Assembly: GCA_035627835.1 (NCBI GenBank) | Contig: DASPKX010000042.1 | Span: forward strand, 1-59,282 | DNA from: DASPKX01 sp035627835 | Lineage (GTDB): Bacteria > Verrucomicrobiota > Verrucomicrobiia > Limisphaerales > SXQI01 | DNA length: 59,282 bases | Direction of reading: 5' to 3' | In this document: in pieces, positions 1-8,336 of the stretch | Numbering within the stretch: the stretch's first letter is position 1 | Layout: the number at the start of each line of letters is the position of its first letter | Position numbers and translations under genes: made by a program | The notes under the pieces: generated by a model | The model's input: only the letters and a program-made list of their open reading frames with translations | Databases searched by the model: none | Told to the model about the DNA's origin: nothing

Positions 1-229
1 CGAAGCGGTCTTCCTCCTCCGCGTCGTTCGAGCCCGCTGAGGCCCTAGGAGGAGGTCGGTCGATCACAAGGTCAGGCGGAGGCATGTCCGTGGTCTTGGA
101 GTGCAGTGCAGGCTCCGTGCGCGAAAGCGCCAGACCTCGCACTTTGAGTTTGTTGATAGCCCGCCCTTGAGCGAGGCCGACGAGTGCGGCTCCACACAGA
201 ACAGTTCCGAGAAGTTTAAGATTATTCAT
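1..229 (-). CDS. Secreted protein of unknown function, N-terminal part (runs off the window)
   Basis: An open minus-strand frame starts at the ATG at 229 and stays open to base 1, giving about 76 residues without a stop. The N-terminus (MNNLKLLGTVLCGAALVGLA) is a plausible Sec signal peptide with a hydrophobic core and small residues before the cut site. The visible mature part is rich in Pro, Arg and acidic residues, and no domain is recognisable. Its ATG overlaps the TGA of the upstream sigma-factor gene (ATGA), so the two are probably co-transcribed and translationally coupled. The function may lie in the missing C-terminal part. The call as a real gene rests on the overlap and the signal peptide. 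Confidence 0.6.
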   Translation of the reverse strand, partial: MNNLKLLGTVLCGAALVGLAQGRAINKLKVRGLALSRTEPALHSKTTDMPPPDLVIDRPPPRASAGSNDAEEEDRF

Positions 230-1719
230 TGCGCGGGTTTCCTGGTTGCGAGCCACTCAGTCACAAGCGGCTTAAACGCCCAGTGAATATCCTTTGCAGC
301 GTGGCCCCGAGTTAGATTGCCTCCGTTAAGATCCTCCACGAACACGAGCTCGTCATCGCTCGATTCCAGCCTGAGCATGAGGCGACGTTCCGACTTTCCG
401 AAGTCGTGGAAATATTCTGAAAAGCCAGAACCGCATAAATTCCAAAGGACGGCTGATCTCTCGGGGCCGATAATCTCCTGGAGGCGGTCCGAAAGAGCAA
501 CGCGCAACGGTTCGCATTCGTCACCGAAGGGCTCCACTTTCAACAAAGGGCCATCTTTTGCCTTGGTCGGTTTCTCCACTTGTACATGCGGGCGCTCAAT
601 TTCTAGAAACTGGGATTGGAAAGCCGCGAACAACTCCAGCACGCTCTTCTTCTCTTCCTGCGTGAGGCCCAACGCCTCCAGGGCTCCGGGCGAGAGTTGC
701 GCGTTAGGGTTCAAGACATTCCGCCCGGGTTCGTAGCTGTAGATTCGAGGGGCCATGCTTTTCGGCAACCGGGCGAAATCAGATTCCTCGACCCATCTAT
801 ATGTTTGCGAAGGATAGGCAGATGTTGGAGAGCCTGCAGGATCCAGAAGCTTTGCAGCCGCGCCGGTGGTAGGCGATACGGGCAGCCGGGCATCACGAAT
901 GATGTGAGCTGCTGATGGTGGCGTGACCGCGCTCCGCTGCTCCTGCGCATCTAGCAGAGCGCGCGTTTGTAACAAGAGCGGTGGTGTCACGACCAGAAGC
1001 GCTGTGGTGAGAACCCGTCCGGGAGCTGCTCGCAGCAGGTAGCCCAGAAGACTTGTAACGACATTCATCTGAGGTTTAGCCAACAGACCCGCCGCGCTAA
1101 ACCGCGCCGCCAGAGCGGGCAAGCTCAGAGAAGCCGAGCATTCTAGAGCGGCAACAGCCGCAGCTGCCGTCGCGGTATGGCCGCGCGACTGCAGGGCGCG
1201 CTCCAGCCGAGTCAAAGCCTTTTGGATGCGCTTGCGAACGGTGTCCTCCGAAAGGCCCAGGACAACGCCAACCTCTGCATAAGTTCGTCCTTCCACGAAG
1301 CGCATCAGCAAGGCATCGCGCTCTGCGTCCGAAAGGGCGAGCAATGCTTCATCCAGTTCTCCTCCCATCTCATCGGGCGCTGTGTTGTTCCGCATGATGT
1401 CGTGATTTTTGAACGCGGCGGTTTCGCGGTTGAGCCTGCGAGCTTCGCTCCGCCTCCATTGCTTTGCCTCGAGCACGGTCGTCTGGTGAAGCCAACCAGC
1501 GATGCTGGTTCGGCCTTGAAGGAGGAGGGCCTTCTGCGCCAGGCGGATAAAGACCGTTTGGCTGATATCCTCGGCTGCGTAAGGTTGGCCTAGGGCGCGA
1601 GTGGCCGTCCCAAGGACCAAGGGGAGATGCCGTGAGACGAGCTGTTTAAATGCAGAGTCGGAGCCTTCTACCACAAACTGCCGGAGTAGTTCACCATCTA
1701 TGACCTCTTGAGCCATCAA
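226..1719 (-). CDS. ECF-type sigma-70 factor with long membrane-anchored C-terminal extension
   Basis: The first ~185 of 497 residues are an ECF sigma factor. Region 2 lies at about residues 20-85 (AAEDISQTVFIRLAQ, then GWLHQTTVLEA). Region 4 lies at about 125-180 (LSDAERDALLMRF, then LSEDTVRKRIQKALTRLE helix-turn-helix). A hydrophobic segment follows near residues 235-255 (VLTTALLVVTPPLLL). About 240 residues with no recognised domain come after it. Ordinary ECF factors are about 170-200 residues, so this is a sigma factor fused to a possible membrane tether and sensor tail; such extensions are known in Verrucomicrobiota and Planctomycetota. Its stop overlaps the start of the secreted protein downstream. 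It could respond to an envelope signal, but that is inference. Confidence 0.85.
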   Translation of the reverse strand: MMAQEVIDGELLRQFVVEGSDSAFKQLVSRHLPLVLGTATRALGQPYAAEDISQTVFIRLAQKALLLQGRTSIAGWLHQTTVLEAKQWRRSEARRLNRETAAFKNHDIMRNNTAPDEMGGELDEALLALSDAERDALLMRFVEGRTYAEVGVVLGLSEDTVRKRIQKALTRLERALQSRGHTATAAAAVAALECSASLSLPALAARFSAAGLLAKPQMNVVTSLLGYLLRAAPGRVLTTALLVVTPPLLLQTRALLDAQEQRSAVTPPSAAHIIRDARLPVSPTTGAAAKLLDPAGSPTSAYPSQTYRWVEESDFARLPKSMAPRIYSYEPGRNVLNPNAQLSPGALEALGLTQEEKKSVLELFAAFQSQFLEIERPHVQVEKPTKAKDGPLLKVEPFGDECEPLRVALSDRLQEIIGPERSAVLWNLCGSGFSEYFHDFGKSERRLMLRLESSDDELVFVEDLNGGNLTRGHAAKDIHWAFKPLVTEWLATRKPAQ

Positions 1720-1871
1720 TAGGTAACCTGCCGCCCACCTTTCAAAAACGGAAAACTATTTTGGACTGCTTGCGCGGGGACGGAGGTGTGGTAATTTCTG
1801 CGTCCCGGTTGCAGGGGGAACTTTCAGGCTTGTCAATGGGACGCCTGTTGGTACTCTGACCGCCCTTTTTT

Positions 1872-2132
1872 ATGAAAGCTGAAGTTCATCCGAAGTACAT
1901 GGATGCGGAGATTCGTTGCGCTTGCGGCAACGTGATCAAGACGCGCTCCACGAAGCCGAGCATCGTGGTCGGCATCTGCAACGCTTGCCATCCATTCTAC
2001 ACCGGCACCCAGAAGTTCGTGGATACCGCCGGCCGCGTGGATAAATTCCAGCAGCGCATGGCCAAAACCGCCGCCGCTCAAGCTGCCCTGCCGCAGCCGA
2101 AGAAGAAGCGCGCGACCACGCCTGCCAAGTAG
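1872..2132 (+). CDS. rpmE: 50S ribosomal protein L31
   Basis: Small protein of the large ribosomal subunit, 86 residues. It has the zinc-binding (type A) form: Cys16 and Cys18 (CACG) and Cys36 and Cys39 (CNACHPFYTG), with the usual HPKY near the start. The C-terminus is a Lys/Arg/Ala-rich tail slightly longer than the ~70-residue norm. The gene is followed at once by a strong hairpin terminator and then prfA, a common rpmE-prfA order. A possible promoter (TTGTCA, 16 bases, TACTCT at 1830-1857) would give a very short leader; this is weak evidence. Confidence 0.95.
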   Translation: MKAEVHPKYMDAEIRCACGNVIKTRSTKPSIVVGICNACHPFYTGTQKFVDTAGRVDKFQQRMAKTAAAQAALPQPKKKRATTPAK

Positions 2133-2145
2133 CCCATTCTCTTTC

Positions 2146-2188
2146 GAAGCCCGCATTGGAGCAGATCTCCTGCGGGCTTCATGCTTTT
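2146..2188 (+). terminator. Rho-independent terminator after rpmE
   Basis: GAAGCCCGCA (2146-2155) pairs perfectly with TGCGGGCTTC (2171-2180). Inside it GGAG (2158-2161) pairs with CTCC (2167-2170) around a five-base loop, with a TT bulge. A run of five T follows at 2184-2188. The T run ends directly before the ATG at 2190, so this hairpin sits across the 5' end of prfA. Confidence 0.8.
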
Positions 2189-2189
2189 T

Positions 2190-3272
2190 ATGGGGGGCTT
2201 CGATCTCCGCCCGCACATCGAGAAGTTCAAGCGGCGCTTCGCTGAAGTGGAAGCCGCGCTGAACGATCCCAAGGCTTTCGACAATCCGCAGCGCGCGCAG
2301 GAGCTTTCCCGTGAGTATGCGCGCCTGAAGGACTTGTGCGCGACGGGCGACCAGTATCTCCGCACAATCCAGGAGCTGGCGGATAATCGCGCTATGCTGA
2401 ATGATGGCGACGCGGAGTTGGCAGCGCTCGCAAAAGAGGAGATTCCCCGGCTGGAAGCGGACGAGAAGCGCCTGGAATTCGAGGTGCAAAAAGGCCTTCT
2501 GCCACCCGATCCCACCGATTCCCGCAATACGATCATAGAAATTCGCGCTGCTGCGGGCGGTTCAGAAGCGGCGTTGTTCGCGGCGGATCTCTACCGGATG
2601 TACACGCGTTATGGCGAAGCCAAAGGGTGGAAGATTGAGACGCTCGACACGAGCGTGTCCGACCTGGGCGGGTTGAAGGAAGTGATCTTCAGTGTCACTG
2701 GGCAGGATGTTTACAAATTCCTGAAGTACGAAGCGGGTGTGCATCGTGTTCAACGCGTTCCAGCCACGGAAGCCCAAGGGCGCATCCATACCAGCACCGT
2801 GACTGTCGCTGTCCTTCCTGAAGCGGAGGATGTGGATGTGGAGTTGAAGAACGAGGATCTGGAAATCACGACTTGCCGCGCGTCAGGCCCAGGCGGGCAG
2901 GGGGTGAATACAACCGACTCAGCGGTGCAGATCATCCACAAGCCGAGCGGGTTGATCGTGCGTTGCGCGGACCAACGTTCGCAGCAGAAGAACAAGGCCC
3001 GGGCGCTGACGGTGCTCCGCTCGCGTTTGCTGGAGCGGAAGATCGCTGAAGAGCACGCGAAGATGGATAGCGCACGTCGCCAAGCCGTTGGCACCGGCGA
3101 GCGGAATGAGCGGATTCGCACGTACAACTTTCCGCAGAACCGCGTCACTGATCACCGAATCGAGCACACCCTTTACAATCTCCCTGCCTTCATTGATGGC
3201 GACCTCGATTCCATGTTGGAGCCGCTCATGGGGAATGACCTGCAGGAACGCCTTTCGACCTTAAAGATTTGA
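2190..3272 (+). CDS. prfA: Peptide chain release factor 1
   Basis: Reads UAA and UAG stop codons and triggers peptide release on the ribosome. The RF1-specific PxT anticodon-like motif is present as RVPATE (in GVHRVQRVPATE), not the SPF of RF2. The catalytic GGQ lies in GPGGQGVNT, about residues 235-237. I chose the ATG at 2190, which gives 360 residues, the usual RF1 length. An ATG at 2181 is in frame but lies between the stem and the T run of the rpmE terminator. The partner methyltransferase prmC is in this window at 30.3 kb but not linked. The stop is one base before the start of the HAD gene, so the two are likely one transcript. Confidence 0.95.
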   Translation: MGGFDLRPHIEKFKRRFAEVEAALNDPKAFDNPQRAQELSREYARLKDLCATGDQYLRTIQELADNRAMLNDGDAELAALAKEEIPRLEADEKRLEFEVQKGLLPPDPTDSRNTIIEIRAAAGGSEAALFAADLYRMYTRYGEAKGWKIETLDTSVSDLGGLKEVIFSVTGQDVYKFLKYEAGVHRVQRVPATEAQGRIHTSTVTVAVLPEAEDVDVELKNEDLEITTCRASGPGGQGVNTTDSAVQIIHKPSGLIVRCADQRSQQKNKARALTVLRSRLLERKIAEEHAKMDSARRQAVGTGERNERIRTYNFPQNRVTDHRIEHTLYNLPAFIDGDLDSMLEPLMGNDLQERLSTLKI

Positions 3273-3273
3273 G

Positions 3274-3849
3274 ATGAGCCGCGAGATTAAAGGCCTGATT
3301 TTCGATTGCGACGGGACTCTTGCGGACACAATGCCGCTGCATTGGCGCGCCTGGGAATTCGTCAGCAAAAAGCACGGCATCAACTTTCCAATCGATCGCT
3401 TCTACGCGATGGGCGGGGTGCCCACGCGCGACATCCTGCGCATGCTGGCGCTGGAGCAGGGTTTGCCGATTGATCCCATCGCGGTCGCTTACGAAAAAGA
3501 GGAGGCGTATCTCCCCTTAATGAAGGATGTGGGGCCGGTGCATGTGGTCGTGGAGATTGCAGCCGCGCATTACGGGAAGCTGCCCATGGCTGTGGCGACA
3601 GGGGGGAATCGCGTGATTATTCCTCAGGTGCTCGAGCACTTGAAGATTTCGCATTACTTCCAGGCTGTGGTGACCAGCGAGGATGTGGTTAACCAGAAGC
3701 CTGCGCCGGACATTTTTCTCGAAGCGGCGCGCCGGATTGGGGTGCCGCCGGAGAATTGCCGCGCGTTTGAGGACACGGAGCTTGGGTTGCAAGCCATCCG
3801 TGCGGCTGGGATGGAAGCTGTGGATGTGCGCGAGTTGATTCGCGCTTAA
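3274..3849 (+). CDS. HAD-family sugar-phosphatase or beta-phosphoglucomutase-like hydrolase
   Basis: A 191-residue HAD protein. Motif I is FDCDGTLADT (nucleophile Asp11, acid/base Asp13), motif II is ATGG, the motif III lysine is in NQKPAPD and motif IV is FEDTELG. A helical cap follows motif I (HWRAWEFVSKKHG), as in the beta-phosphoglucomutase and YqaB (fructose-1-phosphate phosphatase) group. The final GIEAxxA-type turn is present as AAGMEAVDV. The substrate cannot be told from the sequence; a small phosphosugar is likely. It starts one base after prfA ends. No export signal, so cytoplasmic. Confidence 0.88.
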   Translation: MSREIKGLIFDCDGTLADTMPLHWRAWEFVSKKHGINFPIDRFYAMGGVPTRDILRMLALEQGLPIDPIAVAYEKEEAYLPLMKDVGPVHVVVEIAAAHYGKLPMAVATGGNRVIIPQVLEHLKISHYFQAVVTSEDVVNQKPAPDIFLEAARRIGVPPENCRAFEDTELGLQAIRAAGMEAVDVRELIRA

Positions 3850-3865
3850 TTCGAGCCGCGCTGGC

Positions 3866-4336
3866 TTAAATCACCACTTCGGGAGCTTCGGCTTTTTCAG
3901 CCTTCTCGATGGTCCGCTCAATAGCGGCGGTGAGCATCTGCATTTCAAAGGGTTTGAAGAGCATCACTCCGCCGACCTTGCGGACGAAAGCATCCCACTT
4001 CGGGTCCGCGCTATGGCCGGTCATGAAAATGAAGCGCTTGCACAGCTCGGGCTTGATGCGCTGCACCGCCAGGTAGAACATGTCGCCCGGGAGGTTGGGC
4101 ATGAGCATGTCGCAAAGGATAGCGTCGAAGGAGGTGGCCATGATGTGCTTCAACCCTTCGACGCCGCTCGGAACTATGGTCACCTTGAAATTAGCGGTTT
4201 CCAGGTACTCCTTGAGAAGGCAAGCGGTGTCAACGTCATCCTCAAGCATAAGGAGATTGCGGATCTTCGGCCCGAGGAGATCGTCCGGCACTTCGTGGAC
4301 CTTTTCCGGTCCTGGAATAAAAGCCTTTTTAAGCAT
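3866..4336 (-). CDS. Stand-alone response regulator receiver protein
   Basis: A 156-residue protein with one CheY-like receiver domain after a ~25-residue N-terminal tail. The acidic pair is Asp33/Asp34 (LEDDVD), the phospho-acceptor is Asp76 (LCDMLMP), the switch Thr is in MTGHS and the conserved lysine is Lys128 (LFKPF). There is no DNA-binding or enzymatic output domain. The C-terminal tail is charged (EKAEKAEAPE). No histidine kinase is adjacent, so the partner is unknown. It is convergent with the HAD gene and divergent from the photolyase gene. Confidence 0.88.
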   Translation of the reverse strand: MLKKAFIPGPEKVHEVPDDLLGPKIRNLLMLEDDVDTACLLKEYLETANFKVTIVPSGVEGLKHIMATSFDAILCDMLMPNLPGDMFYLAVQRIKPELCKRFIFMTGHSADPKWDAFVRKVGGVMLFKPFEMQMLTAAIERTIEKAEKAEAPEVVI

Positions 4337-4449
4337 GGCGCGTTAGTCTGCAAGCTGCGGGGTGATCAGGGAACCAATAGCGCAGCCGGATTGAAGATTG
4401 CAAATGACGGCGAGGAGGCAAGATTTTTCATCCCTGAATTGTTCACACG

Positions 4450-5907
4450 ATGAGCAGCGCTAACCAAAGGCCGGTGATTGTATGGTTCCGCAACGATTTG
4501 CGGCTGGCAGATAATCCCGCTGTGGCGGCAGCGGCAGCGACTGGCGCGCCTGTCGTTGCGCTCTATATCTACGCGCCGGAGGACGAAGGCGCCTGGCGGC
4601 CCGGGGCAGCGTCACGCTGGTGGCTGCATCATTCATTGTGCTCGCTGAGAGAGCGGCTGGCGCAGGCCGGCAACCAACTGATCGTTCGCTGTGGGAACAC
4701 GGTGGAGGAGTTGGGGGCCGCCGTGAAGCAGAGCAGGGCGACTCGAGTATTCACGAACAGCCGCGTGGAACCCTTCGCCCGGTCTGTGGAAGCGCAATGC
4801 GCGCGGATGCTTGTGGAGTGCGGAGCGGATTTGGTGACGTTCCAGAGTTCCTGGCTAGCCGCTCCGGGAACGGTGGTCAACGGGCAGGGTTGCGCATATC
4901 AGGTCTTCACTCCTTTCTTCAAGACATGGAGTTCTATAGTGGCTGCTCGGCCCGTGATCGAAGCGCCACAGCACATTGCAAAGCTTCACGGGAACCCTCG
5001 GTCGATGAGTGTTGAATCGCTCGGTTTGCTCCCGAAGCTTAACTGGGCCGACGAGTTTAGTTCGCACGCGAGACCAGGAGAGTTCGGCGCGAGAAAAGCG
5101 CTTGCGGCGTTCATCAACGAAGGCGCCGAAGATTATGCGGCGTCACGCGATCTGCTTGGCAGTGAGGGAACCTCTCGTTTATCAGCCCACCTGCATTTCG
5201 GAGAGATCAGCCCCAACGAGGTGGTGCATGCCCTTGAGCAAAGGACGGGGCCTGCATGGAAGAGCAGCAAGTACGTTGCGGAGCTTGCCTGGCGGGAATT
5301 TGCGGCGCACTTGCTGCACGCATTCCCGCATCTGCCGGAGCGGCCGATGCGCCCTGAGTTCGAGCGGTTTGAATACCGGGCGGAGCGTGGGGAAGTTCTG
5401 GATTGGCTGGCCGCGTGGCAACGAGGGCGCACAGGTTACCCTGTCGTGGATGCCGCCATGCGCCAGCTCTGGGCGACTGGTTGGATGCATAACCGCGCGC
5501 GAATGATTGTGGCGTCGTTTCTGATTAAAGATTTGCTCATAGACTGGCGAACGGGGGCCAAGTGGTTCTGGGATACTCTGGTGGACGCGGATTTGGCAAA
5601 CAACACGATGGGTTGGCAATGGGCCGCTGGCTGCGGCCCGGACGCCGCGCCTTTCTTCCGCATCTTCAACCCGATTACGCAAGGCGAGAAGTTCGACCCA
5701 AAGGGCAAGTATGTGCGTCGCTGGGTTCCGGAGTTGAGGAACCTTGCGGACGAATGGATCCATCAACCTTGGAAAGCGCCGTCCGCAGCGCTGGGGAAAG
5801 CTGGAGTGGAGCTGGGCAGGACTTATCCGGAGCCGATCATTAACCATGCGATCGCGCGAGAGGTTGCCTTGGAGAAGTACCAGCGGCTTCGGCAGCAAAG
5901 CGCGTGA
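4450..5907 (+). CDS. phrB: Deoxyribodipyrimidine photolyase (class I CPD photolyase family)
   Basis: Light-driven repair of UV cyclobutane pyrimidine dimers using FAD and an antenna cofactor. 485 residues, normal length. The N-terminal Rossmann domain begins VIVWFRNDLRLADNPA. The C-terminal FAD-binding half is intact: SRLSAHLHFGEISP, then YPVVDAAMRQLWATGWMHN, then WQWAAGCGPDAAPFFRIFNP. The neighbouring receiver gene is divergent. No light- or SOS-responsive operator was recognised in the 113-base gap upstream. It could be a cryptochrome-like member, but the conserved FAD and substrate region favours photolyase. Confidence 0.93.
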   Translation: MSSANQRPVIVWFRNDLRLADNPAVAAAAATGAPVVALYIYAPEDEGAWRPGAASRWWLHHSLCSLRERLAQAGNQLIVRCGNTVEELGAAVKQSRATRVFTNSRVEPFARSVEAQCARMLVECGADLVTFQSSWLAAPGTVVNGQGCAYQVFTPFFKTWSSIVAARPVIEAPQHIAKLHGNPRSMSVESLGLLPKLNWADEFSSHARPGEFGARKALAAFINEGAEDYAASRDLLGSEGTSRLSAHLHFGEISPNEVVHALEQRTGPAWKSSKYVAELAWREFAAHLLHAFPHLPERPMRPEFERFEYRAERGEVLDWLAAWQRGRTGYPVVDAAMRQLWATGWMHNRARMIVASFLIKDLLIDWRTGAKWFWDTLVDADLANNTMGWQWAAGCGPDAAPFFRIFNPITQGEKFDPKGKYVRRWVPELRNLADEWIHQPWKAPSAALGKAGVELGRTYPEPIINHAIAREVALEKYQRLRQQSA

Positions 5908-6052
5908 TTGTCGTGATTTTGGACAAATGGCGTGGCGGCATCGGCAGGCATTCTTAAATCTGAGAAGCCCTCTTTCGTTTTGCTCGGGCAAAACGCCATC
6001 CTGAAGCAATATTCTTCAACAGGCATATACTATGCTTTAGGGAAGCCGACCC

Positions 6053-6445
6053 ATGAACAGGATACTCCTTATCGAGGACAACCAGAGCTGTGCCTCCTTT
6101 ATTAAAATAATTTTAGAGCGCGAGGCTATGGAAGTGACGGTTGTGCCTGATTCTGAAGAAGCGTTGCGGGTGGTCAGGCCTGGCGAATTTGGGCTGATCG
6201 TCACGGATCTAGGGCTTCCACACCTCGGGGGGACCAACCTGCTTGAGCGACTGCGGGCGGCAGCTCAAGAAACGCCCATCCTGGTGGTTTCCGGATCGTA
6301 CGTGCGACCCATGTTGGAGGATTTGCAAGCGGCGGGCGCGACAGACGCGATGGCCAAGCCGTTCCATTTTCCCGAATTCGTGCGCAAGGTTCGCGAGATG
6401 CTTGGGCATCGCAGCGGCCAGCCTTGCCGTTTAACGGCGGCCTGA
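6053..6445 (+). CDS. Stand-alone response regulator receiver protein
   Basis: A 130-residue CheY-like single-domain protein. Acidic residues Glu8/Asp9 (LLIEDN), phospho-acceptor Asp52 (IVTDLGLP), switch Ser80 (VVSGS) and Lys102 (MAKPFHFPEF) are all present. There is no output domain, so it acts through protein contacts in a phosphorelay or in control of another protein. No kinase gene is beside it. A TATACT box at 6026-6031 lies upstream but I see no good -35 partner. It is distinct in sequence from the receiver protein at 3.9-4.3 kb. Confidence 0.88.
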   Translation: MNRILLIEDNQSCASFIKIILEREAMEVTVVPDSEEALRVVRPGEFGLIVTDLGLPHLGGTNLLERLRAAAQETPILVVSGSYVRPMLEDLQAAGATDAMAKPFHFPEFVRKVREMLGHRSGQPCRLTAA

Positions 6446-6490
6446 TAGCAGCGGGCTTCCTTTTGTGGCGCGTTCCCGTAGGCTGGCCGC

Positions 6491-7429
6491 ATGCCAGCTA
6501 GGCTTCTTCTGCTCCTTGGCTGCGCCGCGATGATGCTTATGCAAACGCCGCTGCTTGCGCAAGGCCGTGTGGTTTCAGAAACCAATTTCTTTTCCCAAAT
6601 CTTTCAAACCAATCGGTTCGTGCGGGTATATCTGCCGGCGAGTTACGAAACAGAACCCACAAAGAAGTTCCCGGTTCTCTACGTTCACGACGGACAGAAC
6701 GCCTTCACCACAGCGGGGCCCCACGCGGCATTTGGCTGGGGAAATTGGGAGTTGGATAAGACCGCCTCGGAACTGGCGAAGTCGGGCAAGATGCGGGAAA
6801 TCATCATGGTGGCGGTTGATTGCACTCGCGAGCGGTACCGAGAATACCGCGGCCCAAGCACGAACTGGCCGCCTGCGGAGAACGAGGCCTTTAGCAAATA
6901 CGCGCTCTTTTTGACGCAAGAGTTGAAGCCCTCGATCGACAAGCAGTATCGAACATTGAAGGGAGCTATGGACACTGGAACCTTAGGGTCATCAATGGGC
7001 GGGATTTGCAGCCTGGCGCTGAGTTGGCGGCATCCGGAGACGTTTGGTTTGGCGGCGAGCATCTCTGGAGCGTACCAGGTGGAGAAGCGTTTTTTCCTCA
7101 ACGAGGTCCTGGCCACCTACAAAGGGCCACGAAAACCGCTGCGGGTTTATTTAGACAGCGGGATCACCGATCACGCGGGTGGTGATGATGGAGCAAGCCT
7201 TACCCGTGCGGTGGCCGCGCAATTGGAGCGCATCGGCTACAGACCGGGGAAGGATCTGATGCACTTTGTGGACGATAAGCCCCTGACAGCAGCGCAGCTC
7301 GAGCCGATGCATCTTCCGACTGACAAGTTCCTTGAAGCCCAGAAAAGCCAGCATAACGAAATGTATTGGCGGCTGCGCGCGCACCGGGCGCTCACGTTTC
7401 TGTTTCCTCCCGAGCTTTCGGGAAAATGA
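6491..7429 (+). CDS. Secreted esterase, alpha/beta-hydrolase (esterase D / enterochelin esterase-like)
   Basis: 312 residues with an N-terminal signal peptide (hydrophobic run to LLAQG at about residue 23). The esterase-family fold is shown by RVYLPASY, FPVLYVHDGQN, and the nucleophile elbow GTLGSSMGG with the catalytic serine in the second half. Later DSGITDH is a likely site of the catalytic Asp. The protein probably acts in the periplasm or outside. Family members cleave acetyl, feruloyl or siderophore esters; the substrate here is not evident. There is no close operon partner. Confidence 0.82.
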   Translation: MPARLLLLLGCAAMMLMQTPLLAQGRVVSETNFFSQIFQTNRFVRVYLPASYETEPTKKFPVLYVHDGQNAFTTAGPHAAFGWGNWELDKTASELAKSGKMREIIMVAVDCTRERYREYRGPSTNWPPAENEAFSKYALFLTQELKPSIDKQYRTLKGAMDTGTLGSSMGGICSLALSWRHPETFGLAASISGAYQVEKRFFLNEVLATYKGPRKPLRVYLDSGITDHAGGDDGASLTRAVAAQLERIGYRPGKDLMHFVDDKPLTAAQLEPMHLPTDKFLEAQKSQHNEMYWRLRAHRALTFLFPPELSGK

Positions 7430-7487
7430 TCCGCTCCGTTGCGCGATTGATAACTGCCGGGGCGCGAACTAGAGTCCGCCCAACGAA

Positions 7488-8336
7488 ATGGCAGTTGTAA
7501 AAACATCCCGTTCCGAACCTGCGTTAGCCGCGGTGTGGCGCGCGTTGCGCGACAAGCGTGTGCTCAGCTTAATTGCGGGTCCATGTGTGATTGAGAGCGA
7601 GACGCTCTGCGAGGAAGTCGCGCGGACTATGAGCAACGCCACACGCGCGCTCGGAATTCCTTACGTGTTCAAGGCGAGCTTCGACAAAGCTAATCGTTCT
7701 TCGAGCGCCTCGTTTCGCGGGCCCGGGGTGGAGGAAGGGTTGGAAACGCTGGCGAAAATTCGACGCGACTTTGGTCTGCCGGTCCTCACGGATGTTCACT
7801 CGGAGGAGCAGGCCACGCTCGCTGGAAAATACGTGGATGTGCTGCAGATTCCCGCATTCCTCTGCCGACAGACGGACCTGATCGTTGCGGCGGTGCGCAC
7901 GGGGAAGATCGTGAATATCAAGAAAGGGCAATTCCTTTCACCGCACGACATGGGGCAGGTGGTGAAGAAAGCCGTGGCGGCAGGCGGGAGCAAACTGCTG
8001 CTGACGGAGCGGGGAACGACGTTTGGATACAACAACCTCGTGGCCGACATGCGCTCAATTCCGATCATGCGCGGGTATGGCTTCCCGGTGATCTTCGACG
8101 CGACGCACTCGGTGCAGTTGCCAGGTGGAGCAGGGGATCGCTCAAGCGGGCAGCGGGAATTTGCGCCGGTGCTTAGCCGCTGTGCGATTGTCGCCGGGGC
8201 AAACGGCCTATTCATTGAAACGCATCCCACGCCCGATAAAGCTTTAAGTGACGGGCCCAACATGATTCCGCTTGGCGAGATGGGGGGCTTGCTGAAGCAC
8301 TTCGTGAAATTAAAAGCCCTGAGTCTCGATGCTTAA
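7488..8336 (+). CDS. kdsA: 3-deoxy-8-phosphooctulonate (KDO-8-P) synthase
   Basis: Condenses phosphoenolpyruvate with arabinose 5-phosphate to make KDO-8-phosphate, a precursor of the LPS inner core. 282 residues, normal length. Motifs: IAGPCVIES near residue 29, YVFKASFDKANRSS, LTDVHSEEQ, NIKKGQFLSPHDM, and VIFDATHSVQLPGG, the last holding residues of the active site. It is the first gene of an LPS operon; its last eight bases overlap kdsC. Cytoplasmic. Confidence 0.96.
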   Translation: MAVVKTSRSEPALAAVWRALRDKRVLSLIAGPCVIESETLCEEVARTMSNATRALGIPYVFKASFDKANRSSSASFRGPGVEEGLETLAKIRRDFGLPVLTDVHSEEQATLAGKYVDVLQIPAFLCRQTDLIVAAVRTGKIVNIKKGQFLSPHDMGQVVKKAVAAGGSKLLLTERGTTFGYNNLVADMRSIPIMRGYGFPVIFDATHSVQLPGGAGDRSSGQREFAPVLSRCAIVAGANGLFIETHPTPDKALSDGPNMIPLGEMGGLLKHFVKLKALSLDA

